Assembly (NCBI GenBank): GCA_910579015.1
Contig: CAJTRO010000048.1
Coordinates: 1-26,118 of the forward strand
Source: an uncultured Dorea sp.
GTDB taxonomy: Bacteria > Bacillota_A > Clostridia > Lachnospirales > Lachnospiraceae
Length of the DNA stretch: 26,118 nt
Direction of reading: 5' to 3'
In this document: positions 7,148 to 13,855 of the stretch, piece after piece
Layout of the letters: each line of letters begins with the position of its first letter
Numbering within the stretch: position 1 is the first letter of the stretch
The notes under the pieces: model-generated
Told to the model about the DNA's origin: nothing
Databases searched by the model: none
The model's input: the letters and a program-made list of their open reading frames with translations, nothing else
Position numbers and translations under genes: made by a program

Positions 7148-8830
7148 TTAGTGTCTGCGCAGCCGGAACTTCTGGACAGACTGTCTCAGTTCTTCCGCCT
7201 GCTTGTGAAGCGCGCTCGCAGATGAGGCAGACTTCTCGGCCGTGGCGGTATTAGTCTGGACGACATCGGAAATCTGCTCTACGCCGTTGGTGAGCTGTTC
7301 CAGTGACAGCGCCTGCTTCTGTGCAGAATCAGCAATCTTCTGGATCAGTTCGGCGGTACTCTGGGAGCCGGCTACACCGACGGCAAGTGCGTCCGTGGTA
7401 TCTCCGGACAGGGTGGTCCCGTGCTGTACAAGCTCCAGAGAGCTTGCGATCAGTTTCGTGATATCCTTGGCCGCAACCGAACTCTTGGTGGCCAGACCTT
7501 GTACTTCGTCGGCTACAACGGCGAAGCCCTTGCCATATGTACCTGCGCGGGCCGCCTCTACGGATGCGTTGATCGCAAGGATGTTCGTCTGGAAGGAGAT
7601 ATCTTCAATGGTCTTGATGATGCCGTTGATCTTCATGGAAGATTCAGAGATATCCGCCATTGCCGAGGTCAGCTCTTCCATCTTCTTGCTGCACGCGTTC
7701 AGCTGCATCGCTGAATCCATGGAAGCCTTCCGGGCGTTGTCAGCGTCCTGGGAGGTAGATGATACCTGTCCGGACAAGGACTGGATGTTGGCGGAGAGCT
7801 CCTGGATCGCGGAAGCCTGCTCGGCCGCTCCGGATGACAGGATCTGCGCGTCCGAGGCCATCTGTTCCGACTCGTCCGAAACCTTGTTGGCTGTCTGGTT
7901 GATCCGTAAGAGCGCATGGTTCAGGGAATCTAAGATCTGTGTGAGGGCATTCTGGATTGGAAGGAACTCACCGCGGTAATCCGTGTCGATCGTCAGGTCC
8001 ATATTGCCTTCGGCCATCTGGGCCAGCTTGGAGTCGATATCTTTGATGTAGTTTTTCAGTTCTTTCTTAGTCTCATGGATGGAAGCAACCAGCATACCGA
8101 TCTCAGACGTGTCGGCATCCAGCGGGAACTCGGCCGAGAGATTACCGCCGGAGATCTCGCCCATCTGATCGCGCACCGCGATGATCGGATGCAGGATACG
8201 TCTGCGTGTGACTGACATAACGACCAGCTGCAACACACCCACCAGGATCAGCGCCGCATATATCAGGATCCGAACGAGCGTCAGGCGCAGTTCCAATGCC
8301 TTGATCTCTTCCATTGTCCTTGCATCCAGAGCAGAGAGAAACTGTTCCTTTATGGAATTGATCTGGGCGATGGAAGAGCTGTAGTCTGTGCCGTACACAT
8401 AGTCGACAGCCTCCTGAAGCCTTCCTGCCTGTACGTTATCCATGGCGTTCTCCTCAAGAGGGACCAGTTCATTGGACAGGGAAGACATCTCGTCGATCAT
8501 ATTCTGTTCTTCTGCGGTGATCCCGATCTCCTGCATGGCCGCCACACCCTGATCACGGTTCTTAAGGGTGTTGATCTCATTCCAGTAATTGTCATAATGT
8601 GCCTGATCTCCTGTTGCGGCATAAGCGCGCACCTCGTTGGTCAGGTATGCGGAGCCGTTCATGAACCGGTTGGCGTTATAGGTCAGGTTGAACCGGTTCT
8701 CGTTATTCTCTGTCAGCTGTTTATCTACATTAGCATAGACAAGCAGAAGGATTGCCATTAATATCAGCGAAAAAATAGAAATGCCGTTTAGAATGGCAAT
8801 GAGTTTTGATTGTTTCATTGCTTTTTTCAT
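7148..8830 (-). CDS. Methyl-accepting chemotaxis protein
   Basis: 560-residue transmembrane chemoreceptor. TM1 at about 10-34, a helical extracellular sensor region of about 150 residues (four-helix-bundle type), TM2 at about 184-207, then a HAMP segment (RRRILHPIIAVRDQMGEISG) and a second HAMP-like stretch to about 300. The cytoplasmic coiled coil contains the conserved hairpin that contacts CheA/CheW (IEDISFQTNILAINASVEAA, around residue 410-430, then ARAGTYGKGFAVVADEVQ). AAAGGAGA precedes the start. No che, fla or mot gene lies in the window, so it depends on signalling proteins encoded elsewhere. Ligand unknown. Confidence 0.95.
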   Translation of the reverse strand: MKKAMKQSKLIAILNGISIFSLILMAILLLVYANVDKQLTENNENRFNLTYNANRFMNGSAYLTNEVRAYAATGDQAHYDNYWNEINTLKNRDQGVAAMQEIGITAEEQNMIDEMSSLSNELVPLEENAMDNVQAGRLQEAVDYVYGTDYSSSIAQINSIKEQFLSALDARTMEEIKALELRLTLVRILIYAALILVGVLQLVVMSVTRRRILHPIIAVRDQMGEISGGNLSAEFPLDADTSEIGMLVASIHETKKELKNYIKDIDSKLAQMAEGNMDLTIDTDYRGEFLPIQNALTQILDSLNHALLRINQTANKVSDESEQMASDAQILSSGAAEQASAIQELSANIQSLSGQVSSTSQDADNARKASMDSAMQLNACSKKMEELTSAMADISESSMKINGIIKTIEDISFQTNILAINASVEAARAGTYGKGFAVVADEVQGLATKSSVAAKDITKLIASSLELVQHGTTLSGDTTDALAVGVAGSQSTAELIQKIADSAQKQALSLEQLTNGVEQISDVVQTNTATAEKSASSASALHKQAEELRQSVQKFRLRRH

Positions 8831-8859
8831 CTAATTGTCTCCTTTGATTTCTTACCTTT

Positions 8860-8888
8860 AGTTTAACGAATAAGTGGACGAATTTCAA
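8860..8888 (-). promoter_or_regulatory. Putative promoter of the chemoreceptor gene
   Basis: Minus strand: TTGAAA (8888-8883), 17-bp spacer, TAAACT (8865-8860), about 30 nt before the start. It fits the vegetative sigma factor; no sigma-D (motility) consensus was seen. Confidence 0.4.
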
Positions 8889-8999
8889 TGCTTTTCATAC
8901 TTTTCTTTATATTCTGCATAACAATTGACAGAGGTTTGATTTTCCCGGCGGTATGATGTATCATTAGAAGGAAAATACCAGAGGATATGGGGTGAGAGA

Positions 9000-9770
9000 A
9001 TGATCTTTGAGTTGAAACAGACAGAGAAAGCAGAGGCGCTGTTTGACGGGTGGCAGGAGACGCTGATCTGGTCCTGTCTACAGGGAGTGATGGGCAGGAT
9101 CTATGCAGATTCCAAGGAAGAGCCCGCTTCTGCGATGGCTTTGCTTGGAGATTTCTGTTTCTTTGCGGGGAAGCCGGATAAGGAGCTTGTCTTATATGAA
9201 CCGCCGTATGATAAGGGAGGAGCTGTGATCATGGTCCCGCAGGACGAGAGCTGGGGCGTGCTGATCGAGGAATGTTATGGTGCGGAAGCGAAGAAGACAG
9301 TTCGGTATGCAGTCAGGAAAGAGCCGGACGTATTTGACCGGGAACGGCTTAAGACGGCGGTGGAGCGTCTGCCGGCGGAATATACCCTGGAAATGATAGA
9401 TGAGCGGTTGTTTCGGCAATGTATGGAGACGGACTGGTGCAGGGATTTTACGGCCCAGTATGACGATTATGCCATGTTTCAGAAGTATGGACTGGGTGTG
9501 GTCATTATGAAGGACGGGCAGATTGTTTCCGGCGCGTCGTCTTATTCCGGCTATGCCGGCGGTATTGAAGTCGAGATTGATACCAGAAAGGATCACCGAA
9601 GAAGAGGGTTTGCGTACATATGCGGTGCGAAGCTGATCTTAGAGTGTCTGAAGCTGGGATGGTATCCAAGCTGGGATGCGCAGAATCCGTGGTCGGCGGC
9701 ACTGGCAGAGAAGCTGGGATATCATCTGGACCGGGAGTATGTGGTTTATGAGTTGGTACGGCATGACTAA
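9000..9770 (+). CDS. GNAT-family N-acetyltransferase
   Basis: 256 residues. The C-terminal half has the GNAT acetyl-CoA site: a beta strand GIEVEIDTRK followed by the pyrophosphate-binding loop DHRRRGFA and helix, then AQNPWSAALAEKLGYH, the usual motif B region. The N-terminal 130 residues are a less conserved domain, as in the larger GNAT_acetyltran-type proteins. GGGGTGAG lies just before the ATG. It is flanked by the divergent chemoreceptor and, 42 nt downstream, by an oxidoreductase remnant. Substrate cannot be told from sequence. Confidence 0.85.
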   Translation: MIFELKQTEKAEALFDGWQETLIWSCLQGVMGRIYADSKEEPASAMALLGDFCFFAGKPDKELVLYEPPYDKGGAVIMVPQDESWGVLIEECYGAEAKKTVRYAVRKEPDVFDRERLKTAVERLPAEYTLEMIDERLFRQCMETDWCRDFTAQYDDYAMFQKYGLGVVIMKDGQIVSGASSYSGYAGGIEVEIDTRKDHRRRGFAYICGAKLILECLKLGWYPSWDAQNPWSAALAEKLGYHLDREYVVYELVRHD

Positions 9771-9812
9771 AAGATTACGGCGGTATTGACAGGTTCATAT
9801 AAAATAAGATGA

Positions 9813-10139
9813 ATGGTGCATGTGGGGCGCACGGCCGCGCACTGTTATCACATAGAGACGGAGATCATCGGTACAGAAGGCTCCTTAAGGATCAGCCCGG
9901 TGCCGGAGAAGAATCTGTGCATGATCTATGATAAGAACGGCGTCGTGACAGAGTGTGTCGGCGGGTTCCCGGAGAGATTCGCAGAGGCATACCAGTTAGA
10001 GATGCAGGAGTTCGTCGATTGTGTGGAGCAGGGAAGAAAGCCGGAGGTTACCGTATACGACGGAACGAAGTCGACACAGATTGGATTCGCAGCCACAGAG
10101 GCGTGGAAGACAGGGAAGATCGTGAAGATTGCGTACTGA
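9813..10139 (+). pseudogene. C-terminal remnant of Gfo/Idh/MocA (inositol 2-dehydrogenase-like) oxidoreductase
   Basis: An open frame of 108 codons matches only the last third of a Gfo/Idh/MocA dehydrogenase (usual length about 340): TEIIGTEGSLRI, FPERFAEAYQLEMQEFVDCV, EVTVYDGTKSTQIGFAATEA, KTGKIVKI. The N-terminal NAD-binding Rossmann fold and the catalytic lysine region are absent, and the 42 nt up to the GNAT stop cannot hold them. An in-frame TGA lies at 9810-9812, directly before the first codon, and no ribosome binding site is present. It is best read as a 5'-truncated relic of an iolG-like gene, left by a deletion or insertion that brought in the GNAT gene. Expression of a short protein cannot be excluded. 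Confidence 0.8.
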
Positions 10140-10178
10140 TGTTAAGGCGGGCATGTTGAACAAAGTCCTTTACAGAAC

Positions 10179-10218
10179 GTTCTTTTTGAAAGAACTCGGA
10201 TATTCTTTTTGTTATACT
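10179..10218 (+). promoter_or_regulatory. Putative extended -10 promoter and inverted repeat for the phosphorelay operon
   Basis: GTTCTTT (10179-10185) and AAAGAAC (10189-10195) form a perfect inverted repeat. Downstream, TGTTATACT (10210-10218) is an extended -10 (TGnTATACT). The -35 region is poor, so an activator may be needed. This is the only promoter-like site I see before the receiver gene at 10297. Confidence 0.4.
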
Positions 10219-10296
10219 TGATTTTATTTCTTCTCTGTTTTAAAATATATCTGATAGAGATTTATAAGGTCTCAAAAGCAGGAGAGGGAGGCAGAT

Positions 10297-10662
10297 ATGG
10301 AGAAACGAATTTTAGTCGTGGATGACGACACAATGAATCTGATGCTGACGAAGAGGATTCTGGAGAAGGAGTACGATGTGCTTCTTGCACAGTCCGGGAA
10401 AGAAGCGCTGGAGAAGATGAAAGGTGAAGAGATAGATTTGGTTCTTCTTGACATTGCAATGCCGGAGATGAGCGGTATTGAGACGTTTGAGCATATGAAG
10501 AAGGAGTTTCCGGTCGAGATACCGGTGATCTTCCTGACAGCTTCCGGATATGAGGAGGATGTGATGAGCGCGATCAGGCTTGGCGCCGTGAATTACCTGA
10601 AGAAACCATTTTTCCCGAAGGAATTGTTAAAACGTGTTGCGAAGGAGCTTAATAAGGAATGA
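10297..10662 (+). CDS. Stand-alone CheY-like receiver protein
   Basis: 121 residues, a single receiver domain with nothing attached. Acidic pocket D9/D10, phosphoacceptor D52 in LLDIAMPEMSG, T81 in FLTAS, and K103 in YLKKPF. GGGAGG precedes the start. Its stop overlaps the start of the hybrid kinase in ATGA, so translation is coupled. It has no DNA-binding or enzymatic output. It probably acts as the terminal phosphate acceptor of the two hybrid kinases downstream, through the HPt domain of the first, or regulates a partner by direct contact. The pairing is inferred from position. Confidence 0.92.
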   Translation: MEKRILVVDDDTMNLMLTKRILEKEYDVLLAQSGKEALEKMKGEEIDLVLLDIAMPEMSGIETFEHMKKEFPVEIPVIFLTASGYEEDVMSAIRLGAVNYLKKPFFPKELLKRVAKELNKE

Positions 10663-13600
10663 GAACAGACGAGCAGACAAGTAAACATCTGCTTCTGGCC
10701 GCCATCATCACAGTATGCAGCGTGATGCTGATTTTGATGACGGTGATCATGGAGTGGGAGTTGTGGATGGTCCCGTTGATCATGACGGGGATGTTCAGCG
10801 TGTGGTTTTTCCACATTGGAAGAAGCGGCTCGGAGCTGTTGTATGAGAATCTTAGCGCCGGGCTGATGTTAGGCGAATTTTTCTTTTTCGGTATACACAG
10901 GGGGATTGTTTTTGATATTCCGGCTGTGGCATGTATCATGATTCTAATTTTTTCTTTGTTTGACAGGAGGCGGCTGTTATGTATGACGGTCGCTTTGTAC
11001 GTGTTGGCAATGCTGTATCAGGTCTTGATCCTGCATTCTATTGTACTGAATCCGGGAAACAGGGTGGCCATGCGCCTGCTGCTTGGCGCGGTGATAGTGG
11101 CAGGTGCGGCGGCGATCGCGCGGTATCGGATCAAAAAGAGGCGGGAGACAAGGAGGAAGCACGAGGAGACATTTGCACAGCTTGAGACGGCGGGGAAGCA
11201 GAATGCCGTTTTCCTGTCTAATGTGTCTCATGAGCTTCGGACTCCTATCAATATGGTGATCGGGATCAGCGAGGTCCTCAAGGAGAGAGAAGTCTCCAAG
11301 GAGACGCTTGCGGATATCAGCTCCATCCAGATGGCCGGCAGACGGCTGTCCAACCTGATCAACAACATGCTTGATTATACGGAGATCGTGGAAGGCACGC
11401 TTTCCCCTGCAAAGGAAGAATACAGATTCACCTCCGTACTGAACGATGTGCTTACGATCGCGGCGATGCAGAACAGCAGGAGCCAGCTGGAGATGGTGTT
11501 TGACGTTGATCCGAGGCTTCCGTCCGTCCTCATAGGGGACGCGGAAAAGATTTCTCATGTATTGAAGATACTGGTGGAGAATTCCATCAAGTTTACGGAG
11601 GAAGGCGGTATTGACGTCTGCGTCGAATTCCGTGAGGAGCATTACGGAGGCAATCTGGTCATAGATATCCGGGATACAGGGATCGGCATGACGGATTCCC
11701 AGCTTACGCAGATGTATGATGATTTTTATCAGGCGGATTCGGGAAGCAGCCGTCTGGCAGGCGGCCTTGGACTGGGACTTCCTATTGCAAGAGGGCTTCT
11801 CCATGCCATGGGAGGTTTTATTTATTTTGACGGCAAGGGAGACGAGGGACTTCAGGCGCATATCACAATCCCCCAGGGAGTGGCGGACGATACGCCGTGT
11901 ATGGAGATTACGCATGTGGATCAGATCTGTATCGCGTGTTATTTCAGGCCGGAGAAATATGTCTGTGACGAGGTACGGATGTATTATGACCAGCTGATCC
12001 GGCATATGATGGAAGGCCTTGGCATCAAGGGGTATCAGGCACATAATTTTGAAGGACTGCTGAAGTTGCAGCGTACATATAAGCTGACGCATGTGTTTAT
12101 TGCCCAGACGGAATACGAAGAGAACCGTCAATATTATGAAGATCTTGCGGATAAGCTCAGAGTGGTTGTGATCGCGGAGAGAAGCTTTACGCTGGATCAC
12201 AACAGCAGACTGCTCGTGATACGCAAGCCGTTCTCCGCCCTTTCTGTGGTGAATCTGCTGAATGGAGAGACGCGGGAGAATGGATTCAAAGAAGCGCAGG
12301 TGGCGGGACGCAAGCCGTTTTCATGCGAGGGTGTCAGAGTGCTGGCCGTAGATGATGAAGAGATGAACCTTATGGTTGCGAAAGGGGTTCTGGGCGGTTA
12401 CGGGATACAGGTGGATACCTGCCTGAGCGGAAAAGAAGCAATTGAAAAGTGCGGGAATATTCCTTATGACGTTGTTTTCCTAGATCATATGATGCCGGGA
12501 TTCGACGGAGTGGAGACGCTTAAACGTATCCGCGAGATGAACGACGGGATGTATCGGGAACGGCCGATCATCGCGCTGACCGCGAATACGATCAGCGGCG
12601 CGAGGGAGATGTTCCGCAACGAGGGCTTCTCAGAATTTATCCCGAAGCCTATAGAACGTGCGACTTTGGAGCGGGTACTGCGCAAGGTGCTTCCGGAACA
12701 CAGCGTACATTATAATGCCGCGCCTGTTAATAAGGAAAAGGCGGTTGTCGAGACGAAGGCAAGAGAGATGCCGTTATCTGACGTGAAGGATAAAGGCGTG
12801 AAAGATAAAGAGAAGAAATCTCCGGAAGTTTCCGCGGCAGACAGGATAAAGAGCAGAGCGGGAACGATCGACATGGAGAAGGTAAGAGAGCAGGTGAGAG
12901 CCGCCATAAAGGACAGGGCAAGGAAGACCTCGGAAGCGTCTGCCACGGACAGAACACAAGACAAAGCGGAAACAGCTGTCGCTGATAAGAACAAAGTACA
13001 GGCAGGCCAAGAAGCGAAGAACAAGGCAAAGAAGACTTCAAAAACAGCTGTCGGGGATCGAACAGAAGGAAAGACAGATGATTCCGGCACGTCTAAGACC
13101 AGGGATCAGATAAGGTCTGTCATAAAGGAACGAATAAAGAAAAGTCCAAAACCTGAATCACCGGACAGAGCAGAGACTGATGCACTTAAGGACAAAGGAC
13201 GGGAAGGTTCTGGCAGAGAGGACAGTGCCGGGAAGCCTTCAGAGCCGGCGGTATCATATGACGCAAAAGAGACAGTGGAAGCGCCGGCATATGAGGCAGA
13301 AAAGCCGTCGAAGACGGATGTGGATCAGAACGGCGGGATACCGGCTGACGCGGTCCCGGCCGGAGACTGGAATGGAGCGGGATCAGAGGAAGCGGACACA
13401 GATGATGATCAGTTCCTGCCGGAGGGAAGCATATCGAACGGGACAGCCCCGACCTATACCCGCCTTAAACGCGCAGGTATCAACATTAAGAGAGGCCTTG
13501 ATTACTGTTGCGGCGACGAAGATTTCTATATGGATATGCTGAGGATGTTCCAGTCCCAGAGTGCGGATAAGAAAGCAGAGATCATATCGCTTTATGAGGC

Positions 13601-13799
13601 CGGCAACTGGGCGGATTATGCGGTGAAGGTCCATGCATTAAAGAGTACGTCGCTCACCATCGGCGCAGAACGTCTTTCTAACTATGCAAAGACGCTGGAA
13701 CATGCAGGGAAGAGGGAAGATGTGAAGTATATCCGGAAGAATCATTCCGACTTTCTGCGGATGTACGAGGAAGTCTGTAAGAATATTGAAGGAGTATAA
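10659..13799 (+). CDS. Membrane hybrid histidine kinase with pseudo-receiver, receiver, repeat linker and HPt
   Basis: 1046 residues. About six membrane helices occupy residues 8-155. Phosphoacceptor H191 in NVSHELRTPIN; ATPase N box at N308, then DTGIGM and GGLGLGLPIA. Residues about 415-540 look like a receiver that lost its site: HVFIAQT (478-484) has no Asp, while RKPF (522-525) keeps the lysine. A true receiver follows (about 558-680) with D609 in FLDHMMPGFDG. Residues 719-862 are four 36-residue Lys/Arg/Glu-rich repeats. A C-terminal HPt domain carries H992 in VHALKSTS. The protein thus holds a His-Asp-His relay. ATG at 10659 overlaps the receiver gene by 4 nt. A second hybrid kinase gene follows after 56 nt. 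The N-terminal signal is unknown. Confidence 0.93.
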   Translation: MRTDEQTSKHLLLAAIITVCSVMLILMTVIMEWELWMVPLIMTGMFSVWFFHIGRSGSELLYENLSAGLMLGEFFFFGIHRGIVFDIPAVACIMILIFSLFDRRRLLCMTVALYVLAMLYQVLILHSIVLNPGNRVAMRLLLGAVIVAGAAAIARYRIKKRRETRRKHEETFAQLETAGKQNAVFLSNVSHELRTPINMVIGISEVLKEREVSKETLADISSIQMAGRRLSNLINNMLDYTEIVEGTLSPAKEEYRFTSVLNDVLTIAAMQNSRSQLEMVFDVDPRLPSVLIGDAEKISHVLKILVENSIKFTEEGGIDVCVEFREEHYGGNLVIDIRDTGIGMTDSQLTQMYDDFYQADSGSSRLAGGLGLGLPIARGLLHAMGGFIYFDGKGDEGLQAHITIPQGVADDTPCMEITHVDQICIACYFRPEKYVCDEVRMYYDQLIRHMMEGLGIKGYQAHNFEGLLKLQRTYKLTHVFIAQTEYEENRQYYEDLADKLRVVVIAERSFTLDHNSRLLVIRKPFSALSVVNLLNGETRENGFKEAQVAGRKPFSCEGVRVLAVDDEEMNLMVAKGVLGGYGIQVDTCLSGKEAIEKCGNIPYDVVFLDHMMPGFDGVETLKRIREMNDGMYRERPIIALTANTISGAREMFRNEGFSEFIPKPIERATLERVLRKVLPEHSVHYNAAPVNKEKAVVETKAREMPLSDVKDKGVKDKEKKSPEVSAADRIKSRAGTIDMEKVREQVRAAIKDRARKTSEASATDRTQDKAETAVADKNKVQAGQEAKNKAKKTSKTAVGDRTEGKTDDSGTSKTRDQIRSVIKERIKKSPKPESPDRAETDALKDKGREGSGREDSAGKPSEPAVSYDAKETVEAPAYEAEKPSKTDVDQNGGIPADAVPAGDWNGAGSEEADTDDDQFLPEGSISNGTAPTYTRLKRAGINIKRGLDYCCGDEDFYMDMLRMFQSQSADKKAEIISLYEAGNWADYAVKVHALKSTSLTIGAERLSNYAKTLEHAGKREDVKYIRKNHSDFLRMYEEVCKNIEGV
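12813..13244 (+). repeat. Four tandem 108-bp (36-residue) repeats in the kinase linker
   Basis: Units start at exactly 12813, 12921, 13029 and 13137, codons for residues 719, 755, 791 and 827. Each opens with a related motif: KKSPEVSAADR, RKTSEASATDR, KKTSKTAVGDR, KKSPKPESPDR. Units 1 and 3 also share a tail (VREQVRAAIKDRA and TRDQIRSVIKERI). The fourth unit is partly degenerate. Divergence at DNA level shows the duplication is old but the period was kept. Confidence 0.88.
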
Positions 13800-13855
13800 G
13801 CTCTTTCTGATGTTCTTTTGGACAGTATACACGTATCGAGAGGAGGAAACATTGC

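Noticed and set aside
8925..8957. TTGACA ... TATGAT as a promoter for the GNAT gene
   Set aside because: The spacing is 21 bp, too long for a normal sigma-A promoter, and no dyad suggests a MerR-type activator.
9953..10159. 68-codon frame overlapping the oxidoreductase remnant
   Set aside because: It is out of frame with the recognisable Gfo/Idh/MocA C-terminus and has no ribosome binding site or similarity.
10977..12200. 407-codon open frame on the minus strand
   Set aside because: It is antisense to the conserved kinase core of the hybrid kinase, has no ribosome binding site I can see and encodes nothing recognisable. Long antisense frames are common opposite purine-rich genes.
13800..13855. 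Separate promoter between the two hybrid kinase genes
   Set aside because: The 56-bp gap shows only a ribosome binding site; no -35/-10 pair or terminator, so the genes are taken as one operon.
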